From: Pandoraea pulmonicola
GTDB taxonomy: Bacteria; Pseudomonadota; Gammaproteobacteria; Burkholderiales; Burkholderiaceae
Direction of reading: 5' to 3'
Assembly (NCBI RefSeq): GCF_000815105.2
Contig: NZ_CP010310.2
Coordinates: forward strand, 2,728,001 to 2,792,000
DNA: 64,000 nt
The notes under the pieces were generated by a model. That model saw only the letters and a list, made by a program, of their open reading frames with translations. It ran no database searches and was not told the origin of the DNA. This document shows, piece by piece, positions 35,351-45,600 of the stretch; the stretch's first letter is position 1, and each line of letters begins with the position of its first letter. The position numbers and the translations under genes were made by a program.

Positions 35351-37050
35351 GCGCCGCCGGAGCGGTGTCGCCGACGGCGGCGCCTGCGAACGCACCGGGT
35401 GCCGACCATGCCGTGGCGCAACCCGCACCGCCGGGGCCGTCGGCCAACGATGCGCAGGGCGAGGGCCGGCCGCCGGCGCAGGGTGGAGGGTTTTCGGCGG
35501 ATGCGATGTCGACGCAGGCAAAGGTCGTCGCCTTCGCGACGATGGTCGTCGGCATGTTCATCGCGTTGCTCGACATTCAGATCGTGTCGGCGTCGCTCAG
35601 GGACATTGGCGGTGGCCTGTCGGCCGGCGCCGACGAGACGGCGTGGGTCCAGACGAGTTACCTGATTGCCGAGATTATCGTGATTCCACTGTCGGGCTGG
35701 CTCTCGCGCGTGATGTCGACGCGCTGGATCTTCGCCGCGTCGGCCGCCGGATTCACGGTGGCGAGTCTGCTGTGCGGGGCCGCGTGGAATATCCAGAGCA
35801 TGATCGCATTTCGCGCGCTGCAAGGGTTTCTCGGCGGGTCGATGATTCCGCTGGTCTTCACCACGGCGTTCGCGTTCTTTACGGGGCCGCAGCGTGTGCT
35901 GGCGGCGGCTGTGGTGGGCGGGTTGTCGTCGCTGGCGCCAACGCTCGGGCCGACCATCGGCGGCTGGATCACGGACAACTATTCGTGGCACTGGCTCTTC
36001 TTCGTCAACCTCGTGCCCGGGATCTTCGTGACGGTGACCGTGCCGCTGCTCGTGCGCATCGACCGTCCCGACTGGTCGCTGTTGCGCGGTGCGGATTATC
36101 TTGGCATGGTGTTGATGGCCGTTTGCCTGGGCTGTCTCGAATACACGCTGGAAGAAGGGCCGCGCTGGGACTGGTTCGGCGACGACACGATTCGCGCGAC
36201 GGCATGGCTCGCCGGGTTGTGTGGCATCGCATTCATCTGGCGCAGTCTTGCGTACGCGCGGCCGGTCGTGGATCTGCGGGCGCTGAAGGACCGCAACTTC
36301 GCGCTCGGCTGCTTCTTCTCGTTCGCCACCGGGATCGGCATTTTCGCGACGATCTATCTCACTCCGCTGTTCCTGGGACGGGTTCGCGGTTTCTCGGCGT
36401 TCGAGATCGGTATCGCCGTGTTCTCGACCGGTATCTTCCAGCTGATGTCGATCCCGGTGTACGCCATGCTCGCCAACCGCGTCGATCTGCGGGTATTGAT
36501 GATGGCTGGCATCGGCGCCTTCGCGTTGTCGATGTGGCAGTTCGCGCCGCTCACGCACGATTGGGGCGCGGCGCAGTTGCTGCTGCCGCAGGCCTTGCGC
36601 GGTGCGGCGCAACAGTTTGCTGTCGCGCCGATCGTCACGCTGACGTTGGGAAGCCTGCCGCCGGCGCGGTTGCGCCTAGCGTCGGGGCTGTTCAACCTGA
36701 TGCGCAATCTTGGCGGCGCCATCGGGATCGCGGTATGCACCACCGTGCTCAACGACCGGACGAATCTCCATTTCTTCCGGCTCGCCGAGCGCATGGGCGA
36801 GGGGAGTCCCGCCGTCGGATCATGGCTCGCCGGCGTGGGAGCGCGCATGAGTGCGGCCGGGCTCGATGCGATCGATGCGCAAACGGCGGCGCTTCGTCAA
36901 CTCTGGTTGCTCACCTTGCGCGAGGCGCAGACGATGACGTTCGGTGACATCTACGGGGGTCTGGGGCTGATCTTCATTTGCGTGACGTTGATGGTGCCGC
37001 TGATGCGGCGGGTTGCACCGCCGAAAGCACCGACGGCTGACGCGCATTGA
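35347..37050 (+). CDS. EmrB-type DHA2 MFS drug exporter
   Basis: The inner-membrane pump of the tripartite set, 567 aa with about 14 helices. A 55-residue Ala/Pro/Gly-rich cytoplasmic leader precedes the first helix (MVVGMFIALLDIQIVSASL). GADETAWVQTSYLIAEIIVI and GFLGGSMIPLVFT are EmrB-like landmarks, and LAPTLGPTIGGWITDNYSW covers the antiporter motif. It is translationally coupled to the EmrA-like gene. Substrates are probably hydrophobic drugs or aromatic acids by family. Confidence 0.93.
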   Translation: MSAAGAVSPTAAPANAPGADHAVAQPAPPGPSANDAQGEGRPPAQGGGFSADAMSTQAKVVAFATMVVGMFIALLDIQIVSASLRDIGGGLSAGADETAWVQTSYLIAEIIVIPLSGWLSRVMSTRWIFAASAAGFTVASLLCGAAWNIQSMIAFRALQGFLGGSMIPLVFTTAFAFFTGPQRVLAAAVVGGLSSLAPTLGPTIGGWITDNYSWHWLFFVNLVPGIFVTVTVPLLVRIDRPDWSLLRGADYLGMVLMAVCLGCLEYTLEEGPRWDWFGDDTIRATAWLAGLCGIAFIWRSLAYARPVVDLRALKDRNFALGCFFSFATGIGIFATIYLTPLFLGRVRGFSAFEIGIAVFSTGIFQLMSIPVYAMLANRVDLRVLMMAGIGAFALSMWQFAPLTHDWGAAQLLLPQALRGAAQQFAVAPIVTLTLGSLPPARLRLASGLFNLMRNLGGAIGIAVCTTVLNDRTNLHFFRLAERMGEGSPAVGSWLAGVGARMSAAGLDAIDAQTAALRQLWLLTLREAQTMTFGDIYGGLGLIFICVTLMVPLMRRVAPPKAPTADAH

Positions 37051-37273
37051 GGCCTTGGCTGTGGAATTCACTTTAAATGTTTGATATCAGGAATGATTTG
37101 TAACTTTTTGATTTTATTCGATTAAAAATGGAGCGAGAAGGAGGGCGCCGGATTCGGTGCGATTGACACCGTCGCCGGCTTGCCAGTCGGGAGCGACGCG
37201 CTTATGCTCGCTTGCATGGTAGTAGCAACGGGGTGGCCGGCGTTGTCGCCAGTGCCCTACCGGAGGAAGCTAT

Positions 37274-37828
37274 ATGCAACGAAAGACGTTTCGCGACATG
37301 CAGTGCCCCATCGCCCGCAGCCTGGAGCGCGTGGGCGAATGGTGGAGCATTCTGATCCTACGCGAGGCCGGATACGGCACCACGCGTTTCGATGACTTCC
37401 AGCGCCGTCTGGACATCGCGCCCAACATGCTGACGCGGCGTCTGAATGCGCTGGTGGAGGAAGGTCTGCTCGAGCGTCGGCAGTATTGCGACCGGCCGCC
37501 GCGTTTCGAATATTTACTCACCGATGCGGGCCACGATTTCCGTCCAGTGCTGTGGGCAATGTTGGCATGGGGAAACCGGCATTTCGCACCGGAGGGTATT
37601 TCGGCACAGCTGGTGGATCGGGAGACGGGGCAAGTGGTCGAGCCGGTGGTGATCGACGCCGTGACGGGCGTGCGGCTGGATCCGAAGCGCCATGTGCCGG
37701 CGGCGGGGCCTGCCGCCAGCGAAGGCACGCGCAAACGCCTGGCCCGAGCCGCGGCATTCGCGACGGGGCAAGCGCTCGACGCATTCGAAGACGCCGAAGC
37801 GGCTAACGCCTCTCGTTCCGAGGGCTGA
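37274..37828 (+). CDS. HxlR-family transcriptional regulator
   Basis: A 184-aa winged-helix regulator. The family signature is clear in MQCPIARSLERVGEWWSIL (about residues 9-27) and PNMLTRRLNALVEEGLLERR (recognition helix and wing). The Cys at the start of the domain is the residue that senses redox or electrophiles in some relatives. An extra C-terminal 75 residues, Ala/Arg-rich, are not part of the HTH. It is 223 bp downstream of the efflux pump and likely controls it. The upstream gap is AT-rich with its own promoter. Confidence 0.88.
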   Translation: MQRKTFRDMQCPIARSLERVGEWWSILILREAGYGTTRFDDFQRRLDIAPNMLTRRLNALVEEGLLERRQYCDRPPRFEYLLTDAGHDFRPVLWAMLAWGNRHFAPEGISAQLVDRETGQVVEPVVIDAVTGVRLDPKRHVPAAGPAASEGTRKRLARAAAFATGQALDAFEDAEAANASRSEG

Positions 37829-37918
37829 GCGTCATTGCGTCGTTACGCGTGCAGCGCGCCGGTGGACACCCGCCGTGCCGCGCCACGTGGCGCAGACACG
37901 GCTGCCTGACGCTCAAGC

Positions 37919-40045
37919 TCAGGCCAACGCCGCAGTCGCGGCGCCGGGCATTCCCGGCAGGGAGGCGAGCAGACGGGCGAACGCGTCGCTCGTAAGTGGC
38001 TTGCCGAGCAGGAAACCCTGCAGTTCATCGCAGTCCAGCGTTTTGAGCGCCTCGCGTTGCGATGCCGTCTCCACTCCTTCGGCCACGACGTCCATATCCA
38101 GCGAGTGGGCCAGCGCGATGATCGCCGACACCACGGCGCTGCCTTCCTGGCCGCAGGTATCGAGTCCGTTGGTGAAGAACCGGTCCATCTTCAACTGCTT
38201 GACGCGGAAGCGTTGCAGGTAGGCGAGGCTCGAATAGCCGGTGCCGAAGTCGTCGATCGCCACTTCGAAGCCATATTCCTGAAACGCGCGAATCACATCG
38301 ATGGTGTGCTGCGCGTCGAACATGGCCACCGTCTCGGTAATCTCGAACATGAGCCGGTCGCAGGTGACGCCGGCTTCCGTCACGATCGCCACGATGTTCT
38401 CCACCAGCGACGACTGCGCCAACTGGCGCGGCGAGAGGTTGATCGCGACTTTCACCGGCGGGAGCCCCGCGGCGTCCCATTCCCTGATGTGCTGGCACGT
38501 CGCGCGCACCACCCAGTAGCCGATCTGCACGATCTGCCCGGTGCGCTCGGCCACCGGGATGAAATCGACCGGCTGCAGCTCGCCGAAGGTCGGGTGCGTC
38601 AGGCGCAGCAATGCTTCGGCGCCGGCAAGCGCTTCGGTATCGCCCCGGTATTTGGGCTGGAAGTGCAGCGAGAAATACTGCTCGTGCTCCGCGTCGTGCA
38701 ACGCCTGCTGGATCTCCCAGGTGCGCTGTGCCGCGGCGTTCATGCCCGGTTCGAAGTAGCGGAACGTGCCGCGCCCGGCGCGCTTGGCTTCGTACATGGC
38801 GGTGTCGGCGTGCTTGAGCAGCACGTCGATGCTCTCGCCGTCTTCCGGATACACGGCCACGCCGATGCTGGGCATGACGTGCAGCGACTGGTCGCCCACC
38901 CGCAGGCCGTCTCGCATATCGTCGAGCAGGCGCTGCGCCACGCGGCCCGCCACCTGGGGCGTGGACAGTGAGCCGAGCAGTACCACGAACTCGTCTCCGC
39001 CCAGGCGCGCCACCACGTCGTCGCCATTGACGTTCTTGCGCAGGCGTTTGGCGAAGGCGCGCAGAACGTCGTCGCCCACGTTGTGGCCGAGCGAATCGTT
39101 GATGGTCTTGAAGCCGTCGAGATCCATGAAGAGCACGGCGAAGCGGCGCCGGTCGCGGCGCGAATGGATCAGCATGCGCGCGGCGGCGTCGTGGAGCGCG
39201 CGGCGATTGGGCAGGTCGGTCAGCGCGTCGTACGTCGCCATGCGGGCGATCTGGGTATTGAGCTGCAGGACGGAGTTGGCGAGGAAGCTGGTGCGCGCAT
39301 CCAGGCGCGAGACGAGCAGCGTGGTGACCAGGATCAGGAACGTGAACAGGCTGACGGTCGTCACGAGCCACGGCGAGCTCACGCCGGAGGCCGCGCCGCA
39401 GATCGTGCCGGGGGGAAAGTTGGCGGCGGCCATGCCGGTGTAATGCATCGTCGTGATGGCCAGCCCCATGACGATGGCGGCGCCCACGCGCTTGGCCAGG
39501 ACGTACCGCAGGTTGCCGTCGCGCAGCGTCTGTGCGATCCACAGGGCGGCCGTGGCGGCGAGAATGGCGATCGCGACCGACGCCGCGAAAAGCAGCGGGT
39601 CGTACTCGATCGCCGGGTTCATTTTCATGGCGGCCATGCCGGTGTAGTGCATGGAGGCGATGCCGATGCCCAGCGTGGTGCCCGCAATGGCGAGCCGCCA
39701 CCTGGTGAAGCGCTCGCTGGCGACCAGCCAGAGCGCGCCCCACGAAATCGCAATGGCGATGGCGAGCGAGCCAGCCGTGATGGCCGGATCGTAGCCGAGC
39801 GGTACGGTCGAGGCGCTGTCGAGCGGCGTCCAGGAGGGTGACAGCGAAAGCGCCATCATGCCGATGAAGTGCATCGACCAGATGCCGATGCCCATGGCGG
39901 TGGCGCCCACGGCAAGCCAGGCATGGCGCATGCCGCGGTGAATCAGGAGATAGATGCGACCCGAGAGATCGAGCGCCGTAAACGACGCCAGTACCGCAAC
40001 CGCGAGCGATAACGCCACGAGCCAACTACTGTACGAACTGGACAT
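37919..40045 (-). CDS. MHYT-GGDEF-EAL membrane c-di-GMP protein
   Basis: A 708-aa inner-membrane enzyme. Seven helices (residues 1-255) carry three MHYT-type motifs, WSMHFIGM, ASMHYTGM and TTMHYTGM, thought to bind copper and sense O2, CO or NO. A canonical GGDEF domain (about 270-430, GGDEF intact) and EAL domain (about 445-695, EALLRL, NLSPRQL, FEITET, DDFGTGYSS, EGVET) follow. Both catalytic sets look complete, so it may both make and break c-di-GMP, like Pseudomonas MucR. No partner gene is in the same unit. Confidence 0.93.
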   Translation of the reverse strand: MSSSYSSWLVALSLAVAVLASFTALDLSGRIYLLIHRGMRHAWLAVGATAMGIGIWSMHFIGMMALSLSPSWTPLDSASTVPLGYDPAITAGSLAIAIAISWGALWLVASERFTRWRLAIAGTTLGIGIASMHYTGMAAMKMNPAIEYDPLLFAASVAIAILAATAALWIAQTLRDGNLRYVLAKRVGAAIVMGLAITTMHYTGMAAANFPPGTICGAASGVSSPWLVTTVSLFTFLILVTTLLVSRLDARTSFLANSVLQLNTQIARMATYDALTDLPNRRALHDAAARMLIHSRRDRRRFAVLFMDLDGFKTINDSLGHNVGDDVLRAFAKRLRKNVNGDDVVARLGGDEFVVLLGSLSTPQVAGRVAQRLLDDMRDGLRVGDQSLHVMPSIGVAVYPEDGESIDVLLKHADTAMYEAKRAGRGTFRYFEPGMNAAAQRTWEIQQALHDAEHEQYFSLHFQPKYRGDTEALAGAEALLRLTHPTFGELQPVDFIPVAERTGQIVQIGYWVVRATCQHIREWDAAGLPPVKVAINLSPRQLAQSSLVENIVAIVTEAGVTCDRLMFEITETVAMFDAQHTIDVIRAFQEYGFEVAIDDFGTGYSSLAYLQRFRVKQLKMDRFFTNGLDTCGQEGSAVVSAIIALAHSLDMDVVAEGVETASQREALKTLDCDELQGFLLGKPLTSDAFARLLASLPGMPGAATAALA

Positions 40046-40455
40046 ATGAAAACCGACCGAAAAGTCCCGCTTAACTGGTTATCGGCACGGGTGGCCGATA
40101 GTTGAGGGTCGTGTCGGAATTTTTCCGACGGCAGGCGTCTCCAATTTGCCAGTCGAGTGAGCGCAATGGAATCGGCCGATGTCAGCGCATGCCGCGCCGG
40201 TGCTCGACAGTGCCGATGCCATAGTGAATAATCCGTTCATATCTGCCTCCCGCCGGCGTTTCCGGTCACAACCGGGCCAGCCGGCGTCGCATGCGTAACG
40301 CGCCTTGAGCGGCGATCCACGGCGTTGCGCTGTCGCGTCCAGGGGGAAATGGGCCAGAGGCCGGATATGGCAGCCCTCGATTTTGCCTGATTTCCGTGGG
40401 ATTTCCTTGCACCGCGTTCAATCTCGATGAACAACTTGCCCGCAGGAGCCGTGAT
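40046..40455. other. 410-bp intergenic region with a hairpin
   Basis: Between divergent genes for the MHYT protein and MscS. TATCGGC (40080-40086) and GCCGATA (40094-40100) form a perfect 7-bp dyad 35 bp upstream of the MHYT start, in a position for an operator. The rest shows no gene or repeat. Confidence 0.5.
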
Positions 40456-42180
40456 ATGCGCATTCGCATTGGGCTGTTGCAAGTGTTGGTGGTGGTGTGT
40501 GGATTGGCCGCGGGGCCGGGTTTTCCGGCCGATACGGTAACGCCGGCGGCGTCCGGAACTGTTGCGGCGGCAGGCGCGAGCGGGGCGGCCACAGCTCAGG
40601 CCTCGACCGGCACCACCGCGGCGCTCGACGCGCAGGATGGCGTCGCGCTTCGCTTCATGGACCGTCCGGTCGCCACGTTTCGCGGCGTTCTCGCCGGGGC
40701 CTCCCCCGAAGTCCGGGCCGCCCGCGCCCGCGCGGTGCTCGACAATCTGCCGGCCAGTGCGCTCGGTGCCCCGGTGGATATGCTGCATGTCCCCGTGGGC
40801 GGCGTTTCCGGCATCGCGTTCCGCGTGCAGGACCACTTTCTTTTCGCGCTGACGGCTGACGACCTTGCGCCGGGCGACCCGCGCGGACTTGACGAGACCG
40901 GCGAGGACGTTCGCCAGAATCTCCAGGCGGTGTTTGCCGCACGCCGCGCCCAGCTTCATTGGCCGACGATCCTCCGAGGTGTGGCGCTCAGCGCGCTGGC
41001 CACCGGCGTGCTGGCGTTGCTCGTGATCGGCGTGGGGCGCATGCGAACACGGCTGGCGATGCGTCTGCAGGCGGTATTCGAGAAGCACGTCCTGCAACGC
41101 ACCGCGCGCACGTTCGACTGGACCGGCTCGGCCATGCAGCTCGTGCATCAGATCGTACAGATCGGCGCCGTGTGTCTCGTGCTGATGTTCGCCTATCTGT
41201 ACCTGATCTTCACGCTGATGCAGTTTCCGGCCAGCCAGCCGACGGCCACGCGCCTGTTCGAATTCCTCTGGGGGCTGGTGGACCGCTTCGGACTGGCCGT
41301 GGCCGACGCGATTCCGGGCGTCATGACCGTGGTCGTCATCTTCCTCCTGACCCGGGCGTTGCAAAGCCTTGTCAACAACGTGTTCGACGCGGTGCAGGGC
41401 GGCCGCCTGAACATCCCCGGCATGCACCCGGAAACGGCGGGCGCGACGCGCCGCCTGATGTCGGTCATGATCTGGGGACTCGCGATCACGTTCGCCTATC
41501 CGCATATGCCTGGCGCGCAGAGCGACGTTTTCAAAGGGCTGTCGGTGCTGCTCGGCCTGATGGTCACGCTCGGCTCCAGCGGCATCGTCAATCAATTGAT
41601 GAGCGGCATGGTCGTGATCTACAGCCGTTCGCTCAAGAAGGGCGACCTGGTGTCCATCGGCGATGCGACGGGGGTGGTGGTCGGTGTCGATGCCCTCTCG
41701 GTGAAGCTCGTCAATCTGGCACAGGAGGAACTGACGATCCCCAACGCGGTGGTCGTCGCCTCGACGGTGCGCAACTTCACGAAGCAGGGCCGGCAGCGCG
41801 GTGTGGCGATCAGCACGATGGTCACCATCGGCTACGACACCCCGTGGCGGCAGGTGTACGCCATGCTCATCGAGGCCGCCGAGCGTACGCCGCAGGTGGC
41901 GCAGCAGCCGGCGCCGTATGTGCTGCAACGGGGACTCTCCGATTTCTACGCCGAGTACGAGATCTTCGCGACGCTTCGCGATCCGGCCACACGTTTTGCC
42001 GCGATTTCGGCGCTGCACGAGAACATTCAGGACGCTTTCAATCGCTACGGCGTGCAGATCATGTCGCCGCATTTCAGAGATCAGCCCGAATCGCCGCTCA
42101 CGATCCCGCCGGAGCATTGGTATCCCGCCCCGGCGCAGGCGCCGGGGGAGGCGAATGCGACGACGCCATCTCAGTCATAA
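40456..42180 (+). CDS. MscS-family mechanosensitive channel with signal peptide
   Basis: A membrane-tension-gated channel that lets solutes out under osmotic downshock. The 574-aa protein begins with a signal peptide (residues 1-22) and a periplasmic region to about 175. At least four membrane helices follow, with the pore-lining TM3 near VTLGSSGIVNQLMSGM. The beta domain begins at RSLKKGDLVSIGDATG. ATG 40456 is chosen because AGGAG stands 7 bp before it. The next gene starts 10 bp after the stop, so the two form a unit. Confidence 0.9.
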   Translation: MRIRIGLLQVLVVVCGLAAGPGFPADTVTPAASGTVAAAGASGAATAQASTGTTAALDAQDGVALRFMDRPVATFRGVLAGASPEVRAARARAVLDNLPASALGAPVDMLHVPVGGVSGIAFRVQDHFLFALTADDLAPGDPRGLDETGEDVRQNLQAVFAARRAQLHWPTILRGVALSALATGVLALLVIGVGRMRTRLAMRLQAVFEKHVLQRTARTFDWTGSAMQLVHQIVQIGAVCLVLMFAYLYLIFTLMQFPASQPTATRLFEFLWGLVDRFGLAVADAIPGVMTVVVIFLLTRALQSLVNNVFDAVQGGRLNIPGMHPETAGATRRLMSVMIWGLAITFAYPHMPGAQSDVFKGLSVLLGLMVTLGSSGIVNQLMSGMVVIYSRSLKKGDLVSIGDATGVVVGVDALSVKLVNLAQEELTIPNAVVVASTVRNFTKQGRQRGVAISTMVTIGYDTPWRQVYAMLIEAAERTPQVAQQPAPYVLQRGLSDFYAEYEIFATLRDPATRFAAISALHENIQDAFNRYGVQIMSPHFRDQPESPLTIPPEHWYPAPAQAPGEANATTPSQS

Positions 42181-42190
42181 GGAGCCGGCC

Positions 42191-43729
42191 ATGCTTCCCG
42201 TGTCGTCGTCCGCCAAGTCGTCCACCAAGTCGCCGACCCAATCGCCCACTCAGCCGTCTTCCCGGCGCACCCCGAGCGAGGAGCCGCTCGCCGATGCTGG
42301 CGCCACGGCCGCGCCGGCATCGCCGGTCGTTCCGTTCGAGTCCCGCGTGGCGGCAGGCCGCCAACTGCGCCAGAAGACGCCCCGCGGCGACCATGCCCAT
42401 CTCGGCGATCTCGATCGCGACATCCTGGCGCTGCTGCGCACGAGCAGCGACGGTCGCGTCCCCGCGCTCGTGCCGCTGCGCTACGGCCGCATGCTGGCGT
42501 CGCCGTTCGCCTTCTTTCGCGGCAGCGCCATCGTGCAGGCGCACGATCTGGCGGGTACGCCGCACACCGGGCTCACGATGCAGATCTGCGGCGACTGCCA
42601 TCTGGCCAATTTTGGCGGTTTCGCCACGCCCGAGCGCACGCTGATCTTCGATCTGAACGATTTCGACGAGACGGCGCCGGGGCCTTGGGAGTGGGATCTG
42701 AAGCGGCTGTGCGTAAGTCTGGTGCTGGCGGCCCGGCAATTCGGCTTTGGCGACACCCTGGGCGTGCAGATGGTGCGCGCGGCGGTCGACGCCTATGCCC
42801 GCCGTCTGGACGAGTACGCCCACATGTCGACGATCGCGCTCTGGCATGAGCAGATCACGTTCGAGCGCATGCTCGATCTCGCCGGAACGGACCGGGTGCG
42901 CGAGGGCGTGAAGCGCGGCATTGCTCGCGCGTCCGGGCGCACGCATGAAAACGTGCTGCCCAAGTTCGCCCAGCACGTCGGCGACCACTGGCTGATTCGG
43001 GACACGCCGCCAACGGTCTTTCACGTGCACGGCGCGACCACGCTGTTCGGCCCCGAAGACGACTGGCTGGGGCTCGGCGACTGGCGCACCATGTTCGCTC
43101 CCCTATATAAGAGCTATGTGAGTTCGCTGCCCGTCGATCGCGCCCGCATGCTGACAAGCTATACGCTGGAAGACCTGGCGTTCAAGGTCGTGGGCGTGGG
43201 CAGTGTCGGCACGCGCTGCCTGGTGTTGCTCATGATGGACACGCACGGGCAGCCGCTCTTCCTGCAGTTCAAGGAGGCCTCGAAGTCCGTGATCTCCCGC
43301 TACTTCCGCAGCACGACGCCGAAGCACGACGGGCGGCGCGTGGTTGAAGGCCAGCGCCTCATGCAGGCGGCGTCCGATGCGTTCCTCGGCTGGGCCAGCG
43401 GGCCGTTCGGGCGTTGCATCTACGGTCGTCAGTTGCGCGATATGAAGATCTCCGCACAGTTCGAACTCTTCCGCGCCGACGGATTTCGCGAATACGCCGG
43501 ACTGTGCGGCTGGGTGCTGGCGCGCGCACATGCCAAGGCGGGCGGCTGTGCGCCGGAAATGGTCGGCTACGTGGGGAAAGGCGTACGGCTGGGCGAGGCG
43601 CTGATCCATTACGCGACCGGCTACGCCGATCAGGTCGAGCGCGACTACGAACTCTTTCGGAAGGCGTGCCGCGACGGCAGGCTGGAGGCGCGTACCGATG
43701 CTGACATGGCGGCGGACTTCATGGTCTGA
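42191..43729 (+). CDS. DUF2252 protein with kinase-like active-site motifs
   Basis: A 512-aa cytoplasmic protein. ICGDCHLANFGG (about residue 132) and IFDLNDFDE (about 153) resemble the GDxHxxN and DxD elements of aminoglycoside-phosphotransferase-like kinases, the fold DUF2252 belongs to. The substrate is unknown. The first 55 residues are a Ser/Thr/Pro-rich tail. AAGGAG ahead of the ATG and the 10-bp gap to the MscS stop indicate co-expression with the channel, which raises the idea of a shared osmotic-stress role. Confidence 0.85.
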   Translation: MLPVSSSAKSSTKSPTQSPTQPSSRRTPSEEPLADAGATAAPASPVVPFESRVAAGRQLRQKTPRGDHAHLGDLDRDILALLRTSSDGRVPALVPLRYGRMLASPFAFFRGSAIVQAHDLAGTPHTGLTMQICGDCHLANFGGFATPERTLIFDLNDFDETAPGPWEWDLKRLCVSLVLAARQFGFGDTLGVQMVRAAVDAYARRLDEYAHMSTIALWHEQITFERMLDLAGTDRVREGVKRGIARASGRTHENVLPKFAQHVGDHWLIRDTPPTVFHVHGATTLFGPEDDWLGLGDWRTMFAPLYKSYVSSLPVDRARMLTSYTLEDLAFKVVGVGSVGTRCLVLLMMDTHGQPLFLQFKEASKSVISRYFRSTTPKHDGRRVVEGQRLMQAASDAFLGWASGPFGRCIYGRQLRDMKISAQFELFRADGFREYAGLCGWVLARAHAKAGGCAPEMVGYVGKGVRLGEALIHYATGYADQVERDYELFRKACRDGRLEARTDADMAADFMV

Positions 43730-44030
43730 GTGCGCTGCGTCACGAGTCGCGAACGCCTCCATGCCTCCATGTCTTCACGCAACTCATCGACGCACCGCTT
43801 ATTGTTAGTGAATTGCTTTCGAAAAGTGCTGCAATTCGTTGATTCATAGGCGATTGCTTTTTTCAAACCCCCATCCTCCCGTGACGGCCTGCGGCTTGCC
43901 AGCATGCGCCTACACGTCTTTCAGACTCCGCCGATTCGCCTGACGAACCGAGCTATCTACAATCGATTTCAACAAGTCAGGTGTGCAAAACGGAAGCACG
44001 GAAGCACCGGCGGCAGCCAAGGAGTTTGTC
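43730..44030. other. 301-bp intergenic region
   Basis: AT-richer than its flanks in the first half. A CTACAAT box near 43956-43962 could be a -10 element for the BON gene. No gene or strong repeat is seen. Confidence 0.4.
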
Positions 44031-44954
44031 ATGGCGAAGCGCAATTCCCCGTCGCCCGGCAACGCGGACGAAGGGATGCAGAACGAGGAACACGTACTCA
44101 CGCATGAAGATGGCGACGCCGAGACTGTCGGCGGCGGAGGGCAGGGATCGGACGCGTTGAACGGCCCCGAGGGGACGAATTCGGCGGCGTCGCATGAGTC
44201 CAGGCAGTCCGCGATGCGCAATGCGCAGACGGCACAGGCCGTCAGGCAGAGCGATCCGGCATGGCTGGGCGCCTCTCGCCCGAAGCGAGGCGCGCAGCAA
44301 AAGCCAAGCACGCAGACGCCGTCGAAGGCACAGGCCGGAAATCCTGGCGGCGCTCGCAGTGGGCACGGGTATGCCCCGGAGATTGCCCATGGTGAGGAAA
44401 GCGGCTACGGTCCGGGCGACGCCCCCCCGGGCGAACACCCGCGGTTCGGGCGGCAGAGTGGCTATGGCCCTCATGACGATTACGCGGGCACGGGCCGAAA
44501 CGCTGCCGGTCACGTGCCTTCGCCACCCAGCCCGACGCAATCGCGACGCGTGGTATGGCCGGAAGGGACGGTTGGCGCGCCGGGCGATGAGCAGACTTCG
44601 GCGAGAGCGGGCTTGCGCGGTACGTCGCAGCATACGACGTCCCTGCCCGTGCAGGCAGGCTCCCGCGGCGCCTCGTCGGCTCCTTCAGGCGACGCCGACG
44701 ATGCCGTCCTGCGCGACGCGGTCCGCAAGGCGCTGCGCGATGCGTGGGATCTCGACGTGTCGAGGGTCGAAGTCTCCGTGAGAGGCGGGCGGGTGCTGCT
44801 GACAGGCGCCGTGCCCGAGCGATCGATGCAGCATGTCGTCGAGACCGTCGTGGCCAAGGTGGCGGGGGTGATCGGCGTCGACAACCAGTTGCACGAGCGT
44901 CGCGAGAAGCCGATGAGCCGTCCGGGCGAGAGCCAGGAAGGTCACAAGATCTGA
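44031..44954 (+). CDS. Low-complexity protein with C-terminal BON domain
   Basis: A 307-aa protein. The first 215 residues are disordered, rich in Gly, Ser, Pro and Gln, with repeated SGYGP and ESGYGPGD-like patches. The last part (about 220-290, LRDAVRKALRDAWDLDVSRVEVS and GRVLLTGAVPERSMQHVVE) is a single BON domain, a small alpha/beta unit that binds phospholipid or other surfaces. It has no signal peptide, unlike most BON proteins. ATG 44031 follows AAGGAG by 8 bp. It opens a run of small stress-type genes. Confidence 0.8.
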   Translation: MAKRNSPSPGNADEGMQNEEHVLTHEDGDAETVGGGGQGSDALNGPEGTNSAASHESRQSAMRNAQTAQAVRQSDPAWLGASRPKRGAQQKPSTQTPSKAQAGNPGGARSGHGYAPEIAHGEESGYGPGDAPPGEHPRFGRQSGYGPHDDYAGTGRNAAGHVPSPPSPTQSRRVVWPEGTVGAPGDEQTSARAGLRGTSQHTTSLPVQAGSRGASSAPSGDADDAVLRDAVRKALRDAWDLDVSRVEVSVRGGRVLLTGAVPERSMQHVVETVVAKVAGVIGVDNQLHERREKPMSRPGESQEGHKI

Positions 44955-45167
44955 CGCCGTTCGCACGCACCACTGAATACCTGGCAGGGCCGCGACACGG
45001 TACGCACCGTGCATCGGGCCTGCCGGAGCAGGCAAGGCCGGACATCTCCGGACGAGGGGATGTATCACCTAGGACTCGTTCGTCGCTGGGCGCCGCACAT
45101 GACGTGCTGAAGGTGACGCCCACGGCAGAAATGCCAACGATGCGACGACATTTTCGGGAGGTCATCA

Positions 45168-45530
45168 ATGAAACGATCCAATCTGCTCAAACTCGTCATG
45201 GCGGGTGCGCTCGCCACTACCGGCATCGCGGCTCACGCACTGGATCAGGGCGGCATCATCAAGATCGCCGACGAGGCCGGCGCGAGTGGCGTGATGAAGG
45301 ACACGGGCCGCAAGATCGACGACTCGGCGCTGACGGCCAAGATCAAGGGCGCGCTGCTTGCCAAGAAGGACGTGCCGTCGACCAAGGTGCACGTGACCAC
45401 CCGCAACGGCGTGGTGCATCTGACAGGTTCGGTGCCGCAATCGGCGCAGAAGACGCTCGTCGTGGACACGGTCAAGGGCGTCGATGGCGTCGTCGACGTG
45501 AAGGACGATCTCAAGGTCGCGGAAAAGTGA
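45168..45530 (+). CDS. Exported BON-domain protein
   Basis: A 120-aa periplasmic protein with a signal peptide (residues 1-24, ending AHA). One BON domain covers about 52-118: DSALTAKIKGALLAKKDVPS, then GVVHLTGSVPQ and VKGVDGVVDVKDDL. It resembles half of OsmY, the osmotically induced periplasmic protein. GGGAGG precedes the start by 6 bp. The gene is in line with the other small envelope/stress genes. Confidence 0.9.
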   Translation: MKRSNLLKLVMAGALATTGIAAHALDQGGIIKIADEAGASGVMKDTGRKIDDSALTAKIKGALLAKKDVPSTKVHVTTRNGVVHLTGSVPQSAQKTLVVDTVKGVDGVVDVKDDLKVAEK

Positions 45531-45600
45531 CCGCATTCGCGCCACGCGTAGCCGGCGTGCGTGCTGCACGCCGTCGATACCACTGGACGAAGGAGGAATC

